In this document: in pieces, positions 1 to 9,749 of the stretch
Layout of the letters: each line of letters begins with the position of its first letter
Numbering within the stretch: the first letter of the stretch is position 1
Virus record (IMG/VR): IMGVR_UViG_3300011113_000741
Span: 1-41,972 of that record
Strand: one strand, 5' to 3'
Origin: a virus
DNA length: 41,972 nucleotides
Made by a program: the position numbers and the translations under genes
The notes under the pieces: generated by a model
What the model saw: only the letters and a program-made list of their open reading frames with translations
What the model was told of the DNA's origin: nothing
Database searches by the model: none

Positions 1-933
1 GAAAGCAAGCTTGATGAGCTAAAGGCAGCCATAGCTTCAGAGATGAAACCTTCAGAGAAAAAACACGGAGCTAAGGCAATGAAGAAACATGAAAGGAAGT
101 ACGAAGAGGATGAAACTGACCTCTACGAACTCGACGAGATGATGGGCGATGAAGATGAGCCTGATCTTGATGAGGCGATTCTCAAGCTTATCGGTACAGC
201 TGACGAAAAGGAGGCCTTTGAAAGGCTTGGTCTTTCCGGCATTGAGTTTGAAGAGGAGGCCGGCGAGGAAGGCGAGGTTGAAGTCGGAGAGGAGGCTCCC
301 GAAGAGGAGGCTTCTGCCGAGGCTGCCCCAGATGAGGGCGGAGACTCAATGAACGAGAGGGTCTATGAGATCGACGAGAACATGCTTCGTCGCGAGCTCG
401 CCCGACTTCGTGAAGCAAAATCCAAGAAGTCAAAGGTTTCCTCTAGCACATCACACAAGGTTGCTGCCAAGTCATTTGGCGGAGGAACACTTGAGGGTGA
501 TGTTCTAGACACAGAAGTTAACGAACTTGACCTAGTCAAGAAGAAGATGGTAAAAGAGGCACGGGAAAATCGTGCTCTCAAGCAGCAGCTCAATGATTAC
601 AGAGGCGCAGTTGAAACGCTTCGTGAGCAACTTTCCGATCTTAACTTGTTTAACGCAAAGCTTCTTTACGTCAACAAGATCCTCCAGAACAAGGACGTTG
701 CACCTAATCAACGTCGTGCAATCATCGAGGCACTTGACGGCGCATCTAATCTTCGCGAAGCCAAGTTGCTATATGAGAGCCTCTCTACTTCGATTTCGAC
801 GAAGAATGAGTCTCTCAATGAGTCAGTCAAGCACACAGCCGGCTTGGCATCACGTCCAGTCACCTCGTCGTCTGCCCGAATTGGCGGTGCAGGAGAGGTT
901 GATCGCTGGGCAGTCCTAGCAGGCCTCAAGTAA
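1..933 (+). CDS. Prohead core / scaffold-like protein (5' end outside window)
   Basis: The reading frame is open from base 1, so the gene starts upstream; the first in-window ATG is at 43 but codons before it are in frame without a stop. The product is strongly charged: an acidic Glu/Asp-rich stretch over roughly the first third, then Lys/Arg/Glu-rich segments with coiled-coil character (for example LARLREAKSKK and LKQQLNDYRGAVETLREQL). It ends 23 bases before the major capsid gene. High charge, coiled coil and position directly before a gp23-like capsid gene are what is expected of a T4 gp22-type internal scaffold, which nucleates prohead assembly and is later degraded. No family signature proves this, so the call rests on composition and synteny. 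Confidence 0.65.
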   Translation, partial: ESKLDELKAAIASEMKPSEKKHGAKAMKKHERKYEEDETDLYELDEMMGDEDEPDLDEAILKLIGTADEKEAFERLGLSGIEFEEEAGEEGEVEVGEEAPEEEASAEAAPDEGGDSMNERVYEIDENMLRRELARLREAKSKKSKVSSSTSHKVAAKSFGGGTLEGDVLDTEVNELDLVKKKMVKEARENRALKQQLNDYRGAVETLREQLSDLNLFNAKLLYVNKILQNKDVAPNQRRAIIEALDGASNLREAKLLYESLSTSISTKNESLNESVKHTAGLASRPVTSSSARIGGAGEVDRWAVLAGLK

Positions 934-956
934 TCATCAAAGCTTAGGAGAAATAA

Positions 957-2849
957 ATGTCAAAGTCTTTTTCACTTAATATGCTCACTGAGGGAATCAG
1001 TGAGCGCAACAACACTGAGGAAGGCCGTCGCCTCATCGAGAAGTGGACCCGCACAGGTCTTCTTCGTGGTCTCGACGGTGTCAAGCGTGACAACATGGCT
1101 CGCCTCATGGAGAACCAGGCTGCACAGCTCCTCCGTGAGGTTAACTCACTCGGAACTGGCGGCGCCGCTGGCACTTCATCCGGAGACATCCGCGGCTTCA
1201 CCAACATCGCGTTCCCGATAGTCCGCAGGGTCTTCGGCGGCCTCGTTGCTAACGAGCTCGTCTCCATCCAGCCAATGAGCCTGCCATCTGGTCTGCTCTT
1301 CTACCTGGATTACACCTACGGAACAGACGTTGGCGGTGACTCTTCCCTCACCACTGGCACCTCAACCGACGGTGCAACCTACAAGGCAGGTCAGTCCATC
1401 TACAACAATCCAACTGGTAAGGGTGTCCGTTCCGGATCACTTGCAACCGGTGGGCAGTACGATCTCGTCGGAACTGGATTCTCCAAGGTTCACACCTCTT
1501 CGGCAGGCGTAACAGTCTCTGATCGTGGTGCCTTCCAGGCTGGAACCTCTCTAACTGCTGGTGCAAAGTGCTTTGCCACCGGAACAGACGGAAGATTCCT
1601 CCAGTTTGACCCACAGGTCACAACTTTGATTGAGTCTGATCCTAACCTCACGGGAACCGGCCAGTTCCAGTTTGTATTCCTCAATTGCTCGACATTCCCA
1701 GCCAACGTTGATTTCCAGCAGGTTAAGGAGATCGCTCTCCACTCTAACACTGTTTCGAATACCGGCCTAGCTGTTCCTGGCGAGACATTCCAGGGAGGAA
1801 ACAACATCCTCAACATCCGTCGTCTCAACCAGCTTGGAACACTTTCTGCTGGAATCTTCACACCAAATCCTCTGCTCGCCTCAGGATCTGCCAACGCTGT
1901 GGTTCTCACAGTCGTCTCAGGCGCCCTTACACCGAGCGGTGCACCGTGGTACTTGACTGCCTCTTACGCAGTTGCCGATACTCTCAATGTTGATGGCTCT
2001 GACGCTTCGACCCTCACGATTCCTTCGTTCGAGTCGAACTTCGGATCAACTCCATCACCAATCATCCCAGAGATCGACATCAAGATCGAGAGCATTCCTG
2101 TTACCGCAACGACCCGTAAGCTCCGCGCTCGCTGGTCGCCGGAACTCGCTCAGGACCTCAACGCCTATCACTCGATGGACGCCGAGGTTGAGCTCACCCA
2201 GATCCTCTCCGAGCAGATCGCTCTCGAGATCGACCGTGAGATCCTGAACGACCTTCTGGTCGAAGCCAAGGGCGCTAACTACTACTGGTCACGCGCTCCG
2301 GGCCGCTTCGTCAACAAGACAAACGGCACTGAGGTTTCTCGCGGTTCTTCTCTCACGCCCGGTCCGGCCTTCACCGGTACGGTCCGCGAGTGGTACGAGA
2401 CCCTCATCGAGACCATTATCGATGTTGCCAACGAGATCCACAGGAAGACCCTCCGCGGTTCGGCTAACTTCATCGTGGTTTCACCCGATGTTGCAACCGT
2501 CCTCGAGGCTTCTGTCATGTACAAGCCCAACTACTCGATCGATGGCCAGGGCCAGGTCGGTGGCTCGATGTCGATCGGCGCCACCCCGATTGGAACCCTG
2601 AGCAACCGCTTCACAGTCTACAAGGACCCCTACTTCCCCAGGAACAAGGTCCTCGTCGGCTACAAGGGCGGTAGCTACCTCGAGACCGGGTACGTCTACG
2701 CTCCGTACGTTCCGCTCATCGTCACCCCGACGATCTTCGCTCCTGAGGACTTCACTCCTCGCAAGGGCGTGATGACCAGGTACGGTAAGAAGATGGTTCG
2801 TGCCGACTTCTACGGAACAGTCACCTGCCTCGATATGAACATCATCTGA
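957..2849 (+). CDS. gp23: Major capsid protein, T4 gp23-like
   Basis: Product of 630 aa that forms the capsid shell. The N-terminal half carries the gp23-family block GFTNIAFPIVRRVFGGLVAN followed by LVSIQPMSLPSGLLFYLDYTYG, and the C-terminal half carries RARWSPELAQDLNAYHSMDA and the EIDREIL segment typical of T4-like capsid proteins. T4 gp23 is 521 aa; the extra length lies mostly between about residues 125 and 370, a Gly/Thr/Ser-rich region corresponding to the surface insertion domain. A good Shine-Dalgarno (AGGAG) precedes the ATG. The gene follows the scaffold and ends at a strong terminator. The 3' half (from about 2040) is richer in C-ending codons than most neighbours, consistent with very high expression. 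Confidence 0.95.
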   Translation: MSKSFSLNMLTEGISERNNTEEGRRLIEKWTRTGLLRGLDGVKRDNMARLMENQAAQLLREVNSLGTGGAAGTSSGDIRGFTNIAFPIVRRVFGGLVANELVSIQPMSLPSGLLFYLDYTYGTDVGGDSSLTTGTSTDGATYKAGQSIYNNPTGKGVRSGSLATGGQYDLVGTGFSKVHTSSAGVTVSDRGAFQAGTSLTAGAKCFATGTDGRFLQFDPQVTTLIESDPNLTGTGQFQFVFLNCSTFPANVDFQQVKEIALHSNTVSNTGLAVPGETFQGGNNILNIRRLNQLGTLSAGIFTPNPLLASGSANAVVLTVVSGALTPSGAPWYLTASYAVADTLNVDGSDASTLTIPSFESNFGSTPSPIIPEIDIKIESIPVTATTRKLRARWSPELAQDLNAYHSMDAEVELTQILSEQIALEIDREILNDLLVEAKGANYYWSRAPGRFVNKTNGTEVSRGSSLTPGPAFTGTVREWYETLIETIIDVANEIHRKTLRGSANFIVVSPDVATVLEASVMYKPNYSIDGQGQVGGSMSIGATPIGTLSNRFTVYKDPYFPRNKVLVGYKGGSYLETGYVYAPYVPLIVTPTIFAPEDFTPRKGVMTRYGKKMVRADFYGTVTCLDMNII

Positions 2850-2873
2850 TGTTCTAGCCGGTAGGGCACAAGG

Positions 2874-2905
2874 CGGCCACCCTTCGGGGTGGCCGTTCTT
2901 GTTTT
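2874..2905 (+). terminator. Intrinsic terminator after the capsid gene
   Basis: A perfect 9-bp stem (2874-2882 with 2887-2895) closes a TTCG tetraloop and is followed by TTCTTGTTTT. GC-rich stem, extra-stable UUCG loop and T-rich tail make this a textbook rho-independent terminator 25 bases after the capsid stop codon. Confidence 0.9.
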
Positions 2906-3044
2906 AATGTCTGAATATTTTTTTAAATCATCTGAGAATGTTTTCTAAAATTACACTAGGCGTAATACATAGCATTAAGCCCAATCCAAGTGAACACCTG
3001 ACACCGACGGGGGATTGGAAGCATTCGGAGCATAGGAGGTTCAC
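2906..3044 (+). promoter_or_regulatory. Leader of the 148-aa structural gene with hairpin and strong RBS
   Basis: This 139-base gap follows a terminator, so the next gene needs its own promoter. AT-rich sequence at 2906-2970 could hold it, but I see no convincing -35/-10 pair. Downstream is a 7-bp inverted repeat (2981-2987 with 3012-3018) and then a full AGGAGGT Shine-Dalgarno at 3034-3040, five bases from the ATG at 3045. The hairpin may protect the mRNA 5' end; that is inference. Confidence 0.45.
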
Positions 3045-3491
3045 ATGCCAAAAGTAACTTATGATTCTAAGAAGGGACTTGTTCAGGAGAAGGGAACAGG
3101 CGTTGTCTTTAATGCCGATTCAATAAGCTTTAGCTCACTTCCTGCAACAACAGTGCAGTCAATAACCACAACGGGAACAACAATCTCCTCACCGGGAGTC
3201 TACACAGTATCAGGGTCTTCCGCACTTGTTACGAAAGTTCCAGATCCTAGCTCAATTCCGGGCGGTATGCTCATTGTAAGAGCAATATCAGCAAAGGCTC
3301 ACGCTTTGACAGGATCTGCTAGCGTTGCAGGTACTAATATCTTTGCAGGAGCTCTAGCTGGACCAAGATCCGAGGGTCAGAAGCTTGTTTTTGCAGGAGC
3401 AGTTGATGGTGAGTCGGTTGCACTTATCAGCGATGGACGTGCATATCTCCTTGCAGCTACATCTGGATCTTGCACAATTACAATTCCATAA
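3045..3491 (+). CDS. Small virion protein, possible capsid decoration protein
   Basis: Product of 148 aa, rich in Ser, Thr, Ala, Gly and Val with no membrane segment; most of it looks like alternating beta strands. I recognise no family. It directly follows the major capsid gene, has the strongest ribosome-binding site in the window and lies alone between two intrinsic terminators, so it appears to be made in large amounts from its own transcript. Position and likely abundance suggest a head decoration or other high-copy capsid protein; a tail or fibre component is the main alternative. Confidence 0.6.
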   Translation: MPKVTYDSKKGLVQEKGTGVVFNADSISFSSLPATTVQSITTTGTTISSPGVYTVSGSSALVTKVPDPSSIPGGMLIVRAISAKAHALTGSASVAGTNIFAGALAGPRSEGQKLVFAGAVDGESVALISDGRAYLLAATSGSCTITIP

Positions 3492-3545
3492 TGTGTAATT
3501 GATACTCAATTCTGCATAAATTTCTTAAAATTTAGATTTTTATCA

Positions 3546-3579
3546 AATCAGGCGGCCACAATGACCGCCTGATTCTTTT
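3546..3579 (+). terminator. Intrinsic terminator after the 148-aa gene
   Basis: A perfect 10-bp stem (3546-3555 with 3565-3574) with a 9-base loop is followed by CTTTT. It separates the small structural gene from the neck gene operon. A TATAAT at 3596-3601 follows, but it is only 15 bases from the next start codon. Confidence 0.85.
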
Positions 3580-3615
3580 GTGCCATATTTAATCTTATAA
3601 TTCGTGGAAGATGCT

Positions 3616-4791
3616 ATGTCGACATTTAGCACAACCCTAAACCCAACTCCCTTTGGCGCATTTGATTTGAATGTTGATTTCCAGTCAGAAGCAGACAAAA
3701 TGGTGACATTCGTCAAAAGGAAGCTAGGAGATGATGTTCTCTCTGTTGAGATGACCAAAAAAATGATCTGGGGAAATCTAGAAGAAGCAACCCTAGAGTA
3801 TGGATCAATTCTAAATCAATACCAGGCAAAATCTCAGCTTCTAACCTATCTCGGTTTTGCAACGGGATCAGGAGATGAAGGCTCCGGGAAGATGCCAAGA
3901 GAAAGCCTTGAGTATCTTTCAAGATTTGCAGAACCGTATGCTACAGAAGCTGGACTTGGGGGCTCATACAATCAATATTCTGGATCAATAGATCTCAAGC
4001 CTGGGCAGCAAGATTACGACCTTTATCAAGAGCTAAAAGGCGGAGATGGAATCGCCCTTTTCAGCGGAAGCTTTAATTCTTCACCAAGATCAAAGATGCG
4101 AATAATGGAAGTCTTCCATTTCAGCCCACAGGCAGCATACAGGTTTTTTGATACAACGTCCGCAATCAATTATCTCAACAATGCTTTTTCATTTGAATCT
4201 TTTACACCTGAGACAATATTCTACGTTCTACCAGTCTTTGAAGATGTGCTTCGTGCAGGAATGCTAGATATTTCAAATAGGGTCAGAAGATCCAACTATT
4301 CTTACAGAGTAGTTGGAACAAGCCTTAGAATATTTCCGACTCCTTCACTAAACGAGACACCAAACAAGCTATGGGTAAGAGTTAGATTTTTCTCAAATCC
4401 TCTAAATCCTGCATATCAAGACCAGACGATAAACGGAGTATCAAATCTCTCTAACATCCCGTTTGGAAATGTCAACTACACACACGTGAATAGCATGGGA
4501 AGACAGTGGATAAGACAGTATACACTGGCACTATGCATGGAACAGCTAGGAATGATCAGAAATAAGTTTGGTGCCATCCCTATCCCGGGCGGAAATGTGA
4601 CCCTGAATGGATCTGACCTTATAGCAAAGGGAAGAGAAGATAAGAACAATTTAACAACAAAGCTTAGAGAGATGCTAGAGACTCTAACATATGATAAGCT
4701 CATTGAGACAGCTGCGACTCGCGCAGAGAATCTCACAAAACAGCTATCAAAAGTTCCTGTTCCCAATGGCAAAGCTATCTTTATGGGGTAA
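3616..4791 (+). CDS. Neck / head completion protein, gp13-like
   Basis: Product of 391 aa from ATG 3616; GGAAG at 3606-3610 is correctly placed for this start, so the longer GTG reading from 3604 is less likely. The N-terminus (NPTPFGAFDLNVDFQSEADK) and helical segment MIWGNLEEATLEYGSIL lead into a Pro/Gly-rich PGQQDYDLYQEL region and a long mixed alpha/beta body. It begins a run in the T4 order neck-neck-sheath terminator-sheath-tube, which places it as the T4 gp13 counterpart that joins the filled head to the tail. T4 gp13 is shorter (309 aa). The assignment is mainly from gene order plus the feel of the N-terminal segment. Confidence 0.6.
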   Translation: MSTFSTTLNPTPFGAFDLNVDFQSEADKMVTFVKRKLGDDVLSVEMTKKMIWGNLEEATLEYGSILNQYQAKSQLLTYLGFATGSGDEGSGKMPRESLEYLSRFAEPYATEAGLGGSYNQYSGSIDLKPGQQDYDLYQELKGGDGIALFSGSFNSSPRSKMRIMEVFHFSPQAAYRFFDTTSAINYLNNAFSFESFTPETIFYVLPVFEDVLRAGMLDISNRVRRSNYSYRVVGTSLRIFPTPSLNETPNKLWVRVRFFSNPLNPAYQDQTINGVSNLSNIPFGNVNYTHVNSMGRQWIRQYTLALCMEQLGMIRNKFGAIPIPGGNVTLNGSDLIAKGREDKNNLTTKLREMLETLTYDKLIETAATRAENLTKQLSKVPVPNGKAIFMG

Positions 4792-4794
4792 AAA

Positions 4795-5460
4795 ATGTCA
4801 AGACTTTTCATCACACCTAGAGAAATTAACTTTATAAACGATATTGCCAAGGAGCTGGTAAAAGACGTCATAGGTCAAAAGATTTATTACTTCTCAATCA
4901 ACGAAATCAAGACAAGGGTGCATGACGTATACGAGGAATCACCAGATAAGATTTTTGAAACTCCGATTGAGCTAGAATGTATTGCAAAATATTCACCGCA
5001 AGAAATTATTACCAATAAGTTCGGATCAGAGGAGTATTACACGATTGAGTGTTATGTGCAGGTTAGGGATCTCATTGATAAGAATATTGATTTTATGGAA
5101 GGAGACTTCTTCTCTTACGGAGACGTATTCTTTGAGATAGTCAAGGCACCTAGAACTGACACAATTTTTGGACAAATTGAACACAAGAGCTTTATTACGA
5201 TCACCGGAAAACAATCAAGAAAAGGACAGTTCTTGTCAAAGATATTTGGTCCAACTTCAGAATGGTACTCAGATCCAGATGCTGTACAGGATACGTTCGT
5301 TCAGCAGCGCGGGTTTGCCCAGAACAAGCAAGGAAAGACGGGAGACGTTAGAGCACTTCAACAAAATGGCGTGCTTGATGCGCCGATCACGGGACCAGCT
5401 GAAGTTTCTCCGCTTGGAGATCCAGATTCAGTCGGTTCATCATTTTATGATGAGACTTAA
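4795..5460 (+). CDS. Neck protein, gp14-like
   Basis: Product of 221 aa starting three bases after the preceding gene. A central segment, EGDFFSYGDVFFEIVKA, resembles the GDLIYFPMDNSLFEI strand pair of T4 gp14, and the size (T4 gp14, 256 aa) and position between gp13-like and gp15-like genes fit. The family forms the neck ring with gp13 at the portal vertex. The C-terminal 50 residues are Gly/Pro/Asp-rich and probably flexible. Confidence 0.6.
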   Translation: MSRLFITPREINFINDIAKELVKDVIGQKIYYFSINEIKTRVHDVYEESPDKIFETPIELECIAKYSPQEIITNKFGSEEYYTIECYVQVRDLIDKNIDFMEGDFFSYGDVFFEIVKAPRTDTIFGQIEHKSFITITGKQSRKGQFLSKIFGPTSEWYSDPDAVQDTFVQQRGFAQNKQGKTGDVRALQQNGVLDAPITGPAEVSPLGDPDSVGSSFYDET

Positions 5461-5462
5461 TC

Positions 5463-6650
5463 ATGTCAAACAGAGAGCAGATAAAAAAAGGATATGAAGG
5501 ATTCAATGTACCTGATAATTTCTCTTTTCCATCTTGCGGAATTGAGGATGTAGATAGAGCCCTGTTTGATCTCTTTGATAAGCGTCTTGCTTTTGAAATA
5601 AAGGTCAATGAGCAAACCACAAAAGTACCTGTGGTTTTTGCCGCAGGAGAAAGATTTGCACTAACGAGAAGACAAAAGCCTATTAGGGATAAAAATAATG
5701 CATTAATACTTCCGCTTATTGCAATAAAGAGAGGACAGATTGGATTTAAAAACGAGGTAGAGGCGGGAGGAACAGCAATATCATTTAGACAGAACACAGA
5801 CTATATTGTTAGAAAACGGCTAGACACAAGAGATAGAGACTACCAGAACATAATCAACAAGCTGTCCATAAAAAACCAAGACAACGTTACGTCTCGTGGT
5901 CATTTTATAGATAACAGCGTATCTCCCGGATATGGCACATTGCCTGGAACAGCTACATCAAGAAGACCGGGATCGGGATTATCATTTGGAGGCGGCAAAC
6001 TCGGTTTTGCTTTAGAAAATAATGTATCTAACAATATCATGGAAGTTATCACAATCCCATATCCAGTGTTTATCCAGCTGAATTATGAGGTCACGTTCTG
6101 GACGCAATACATGACACAAATGAATCAGCTGCTAGAGACGCTGCTGGTTAAGACAGATGGACAAGGGAGAGAATTCTTTTTGACATCTAACAAGGGATTT
6201 CAATTTACTGCCTTTTTGATGGGCCCCTTTGGATCATCAGACAATTTTGAAAACTTTTCAGGAACTGAGAGAGTAATTAAGTACACATTCAGCATTCGGA
6301 TTCCTGCATACATTCTTGCACCTAGCCACCCGGGTGTGAGCACGCCCTATAGAGTCTTTCACACAGCACCCGATATCGTTTTTGATGACTATGAGATCAG
6401 CCAGCAAGTTGCTGTTCCTCCTCCTAAGATACATTCTGCAGATAAGATAAATTCTTTTATTTTGTCTGACACAGAAGTTCTCAACGAAGATGGATCAAAG
6501 AAAACTGATCGAGATGCCTTGCAAGTTCAAACAGTTGTTGATGAATCTGGACGTAGAGTATACGAGAAGATTATTACAAGAGAGATACGCTCTGGTGAAA
6601 AAATTAATACATCAAGAGTCATTAGACAGATAGAGGAGACCAAGGATTAG
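5463..6650 (+). CDS. gp15: Tail completion and sheath stabilizer, gp15-like
   Basis: Product of 395 aa. Two blocks match the T4 gp15 family: VPVVFAAGERFALTRR near residues 53-68, like VPITYASKEHFMMKL in T4, and IPYPVFIQLNYEVTFWTQYM near residue 200 followed by TQMNQLLETLL, like the IKMIYELSIFTRYEDDMFQIVEQIL region. The family caps the tail tube and sheath end and connects to the neck. It is about 120 residues longer than T4 gp15, with a poorly conserved charged tail. The start ATG lies two bases after the preceding stop; no strong Shine-Dalgarno, so translation is probably coupled. Confidence 0.8.
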   Translation: MSNREQIKKGYEGFNVPDNFSFPSCGIEDVDRALFDLFDKRLAFEIKVNEQTTKVPVVFAAGERFALTRRQKPIRDKNNALILPLIAIKRGQIGFKNEVEAGGTAISFRQNTDYIVRKRLDTRDRDYQNIINKLSIKNQDNVTSRGHFIDNSVSPGYGTLPGTATSRRPGSGLSFGGGKLGFALENNVSNNIMEVITIPYPVFIQLNYEVTFWTQYMTQMNQLLETLLVKTDGQGREFFLTSNKGFQFTAFLMGPFGSSDNFENFSGTERVIKYTFSIRIPAYILAPSHPGVSTPYRVFHTAPDIVFDDYEISQQVAVPPPKIHSADKINSFILSDTEVLNEDGSKKTDRDALQVQTVVDESGRRVYEKIITREIRSGEKINTSRVIRQIEETKD

Positions 6651-6704
6651 TCATTTCATGGATAGTCGGGATATGTATTTGTTAAATACGCACTCGGAGA
6701 GAAA

Positions 6705-9700
6705 ATGGCAGAAGTAACCTACCGGTCGCCGGGGTTTTTTGAAACTGAAATAGACCTGAGCGGTCCTACGCCAGGTGTCATAGGCACACCTGCCGGTCTG
6801 ATTGGTACATCACCCATGGGACCAGCATTTGTCCCAACAACAGTCACATCGTTCAGCGAATTTGTCTCTCTATTTGGAGATGCTGGAATTAATAGATCGC
6901 CAGCTTATTACGCAGCTCAAGAATATTTCAAGAATGGTAATGCTTTGACATTCGTGAGAGTCTTGGGTGCAGGTGGAAATGCATCAACAGGCGACATACT
7001 CAACACCCAGAACAAGGGGTTTACTGTTGGATCAGGATTTGTGATTTCCGGAACTGTCGCTCATTCAAATGATCTTAGGGGAAAGGGTTTTGTTCAGTTC
7101 ATCGTTGGAAATCATACACTAGCATCTGGAGATATTGATGCTTCTTACCCGATCTTTACTCTAAATAAAACGTTCACAACTGCAGGATCTGCAAATCTTG
7201 TGAGAGGCGTACTGCTCTTGGCGTCCGGCACGCGTGCACAGATCCTCTCAGACAACCAGGTGTATACAAATGCAAATGCTGCTGATGACATAGCAACTCC
7301 AGGATCAACAGGTAATTTTAAGCTTGTAATCTCAAGTTCATCACCCGGTTTTGGTACAACCGAAGGTTTTACCGGAATAAGAATTTTCACTGCTTCTCTT
7401 GATCCCGATAGCAGTAATTACATTTCAAAGGTTCTTAACACGTCTCCTGCACTCTTCCAGGAGAATGAGCATCTTCTATACCTCCACTATCCCGTTGATT
7501 CAACGGTTGCAACTCTGTCAACAACGGCAGGTGCTGTTGGACTGGCTAGCGGATCTGCTGGAACATCATCGACATCTGGGGATACCTCAGTACCTTTCTC
7601 CCGCCTCTTTGGACGTTTTGATGCAAGGTACCAGCCAGCTAGAACAACTTCTTTCATAAGCCAGCCGTTTGTTGACAAGGAGTATGATCTATTCCACTTT
7701 GAAACAATTGGAATAGGAATAGACACCAGCACAAGATTTAAGATCTCTATATCGAATCTCAAGAGGTCAGACGATCCTGCAAATCCATACGGAACCTTTA
7801 CTGTCCTAGTCAGAGACTTCTATGACTCAGACTATGATATGAAGATTCTAGAGCAATTTCCGCTCTGTGATCTAAATCCTGCTAGTGATAGATACGTTGC
7901 AAAAGTTATCGGAGATAAAAAGATATTCTTTAATTTTGATGCAGTTAACGAGAGCGAGAGAAGATTCTCATCCTCGGGCAAGTTCCCAAATGCTTCTAAG
8001 TATGTTAGAGTCGTTATGAACTCGCTTGTTGACTCAGGAAATGTTCCGTCTGCTGCTCTGCCATTTGGATTTAGAGGGCTGCCAGTCCTTAAGACAAACG
8101 ATACTTTCACAGACGTAGGAGAGAAAAGAGAATCGAGGCGACTTGGAATGGTTGCCGCTGCAACAACGCTTACAGCGTCTGTCCTTCCTCCTGTCCCCAT
8201 GAGATTCAAGGTGACAACTGGGCAGACTGAAGCTGCTCCAACATTCAAGGGCCAGAGCGGATATCAAGAAAGAACCGACGCTAGGTTGTACTGGGGCATA
8301 ATGCCAGAGCGTGTAACAGATGATCTTGACCCAAATAGCGGCACCAAGAGAAATGAATACATTGACAACCTTGTGAAGTTCTCCGGAATCCAGAAGCTTG
8401 ATGCCTTTGTAACAGGATCGGGTGCAGATCTATTCGGATCGAACAAGTTCACGCTTGCAAATGTTGCATTCTACAACGGATCCATGGCAGATCTGACAGG
8501 AACTGTTGATCAGCATATGATTAATGCCTACTACGGCAGAAGTCTTGTTCCAGAGGCACCCGACTACACGATTACTTTCACATCAGAGAATCCGCGTATA
8601 ACGTTTGCTACACTTGCTTCGACAGGTTCAACCTATCAGTTTAACAGATTTAGTGAATTTGCGAAGTTTACCAATCTCATGTACGGCGGGTGGGATGGTA
8701 CTAACATCCTTGACGTTGATATGGCAAACTTGAACGATAGGGCATCCTCTAGCGAATCCGGTGGAAAGGCTATTGCTTCTCCAAATATCGGACTAAGTGT
8801 TAGCGCGACTTCGAACGTATTTGGATCAGGAGTAACAAATTCAGTTGTGAACTCATATAGAGGCGCAATTAAGATTATTACTGATACAGTTTCTTCCAAC
8901 GTCAACACAGTAACAATACCGGGTATTAGAGATTCTAACATCACAAATTACGCACTAAGAAGTGTTGAGAATTTCTCCAGGGCATTCTATCTCATGGACA
9001 TTCCAACATACGACGATAACGGAGATAGAATCTTTGATGCAATAAACCAGCCAGACGTTGATCAGACTGTGCAGCAGTTTGCCGGAAGGGGAATCGATAA
9101 CAGATACGCTGCTACATACTTCCCAGACGTTAATCTTACAGATGCATCATCTGGCAGAAGAGTTAGAGTTCCGGCTTCGGTTGCTGCACTTGGCGCACTT
9201 GCTCAAAATGATAAACTTTCATTTCCGTGGTACGCACCTGCAGGATTTAACAGAGCATCTTTGGCAGATGTCACAGGACTTGCAACTCGATTGACAAGTG
9301 CAGACAGAGACAATCTGTATGATGCAAGGATTAACCCTATCACGTCTTTCCCGGGTGCAGGGTTTGTTATATTTGGTCAAAAGACGCTTCAAATTGCTCG
9401 ATCTGCACTGGACCGAGTCAATGTCGTAAGAATGCTAATCGAGCTTGCAAGGCGAGTCACATCGGTTGGATTGCTTTATGTCTTTGAACAGAACAATGCA
9501 TCGACTAGAGCTAGATTCGTAAATCAGCTAACAACTGAGCTAACCCTGATCCAGAGCCAGAGCGGCATAGATACATTTAGGGTTGTTATGGATGACACAA
9601 ACAACACTCAGACTGACGTTGAACAGAACAGGCTCAATGGTAGAATTTTGATTGTTCCGACAAGGGCAGTTGAATACATTGCTATTGATTTCATCATAAC

Positions 9701-9725
9701 AAATGCTGGCGTAGAGTTCGTTTGA
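6705..9725 (+). CDS. gp18: Tail sheath protein, paralog 1 (gp18-like)
   Basis: Product of 1006 aa, the contractile sheath subunit. The N-terminus YRSPGFFETEIDLSG with GTPAGLIGTSPMGPAFVP is the standard sheath opening, and the C-terminal block from INPITSFPGAGFVIFGQKTL through RVNVVRMLIELARRV to the final strands is the conserved sheath domain that makes inter-subunit contacts. T4 gp18 is 659 aa, so about 350 residues of additional domain sit between, likely on the outer surface. A GGAGAG ribosome site precedes the ATG. The next gene is a divergent paralog. Confidence 0.93.
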   Translation: MAEVTYRSPGFFETEIDLSGPTPGVIGTPAGLIGTSPMGPAFVPTTVTSFSEFVSLFGDAGINRSPAYYAAQEYFKNGNALTFVRVLGAGGNASTGDILNTQNKGFTVGSGFVISGTVAHSNDLRGKGFVQFIVGNHTLASGDIDASYPIFTLNKTFTTAGSANLVRGVLLLASGTRAQILSDNQVYTNANAADDIATPGSTGNFKLVISSSSPGFGTTEGFTGIRIFTASLDPDSSNYISKVLNTSPALFQENEHLLYLHYPVDSTVATLSTTAGAVGLASGSAGTSSTSGDTSVPFSRLFGRFDARYQPARTTSFISQPFVDKEYDLFHFETIGIGIDTSTRFKISISNLKRSDDPANPYGTFTVLVRDFYDSDYDMKILEQFPLCDLNPASDRYVAKVIGDKKIFFNFDAVNESERRFSSSGKFPNASKYVRVVMNSLVDSGNVPSAALPFGFRGLPVLKTNDTFTDVGEKRESRRLGMVAAATTLTASVLPPVPMRFKVTTGQTEAAPTFKGQSGYQERTDARLYWGIMPERVTDDLDPNSGTKRNEYIDNLVKFSGIQKLDAFVTGSGADLFGSNKFTLANVAFYNGSMADLTGTVDQHMINAYYGRSLVPEAPDYTITFTSENPRITFATLASTGSTYQFNRFSEFAKFTNLMYGGWDGTNILDVDMANLNDRASSSESGGKAIASPNIGLSVSATSNVFGSGVTNSVVNSYRGAIKIITDTVSSNVNTVTIPGIRDSNITNYALRSVENFSRAFYLMDIPTYDDNGDRIFDAINQPDVDQTVQQFAGRGIDNRYAATYFPDVNLTDASSGRRVRVPASVAALGALAQNDKLSFPWYAPAGFNRASLADVTGLATRLTSADRDNLYDARINPITSFPGAGFVIFGQKTLQIARSALDRVNVVRMLIELARRVTSVGLLYVFEQNNASTRARFVNQLTTELTLIQSQSGIDTFRVVMDDTNNTQTDVEQNRLNGRILIVPTRAVEYIAIDFIITNAGVEFV

Positions 9726-9749
9726 GATACTTAGGACTAGGAGCAAATA

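Noticed and set aside
3596-3601. TATAAT as promoter for the gp13-like gene
   Set aside because: Transcription would begin at or inside the ribosome site, and no -35 box is seen; kept only as a remark.
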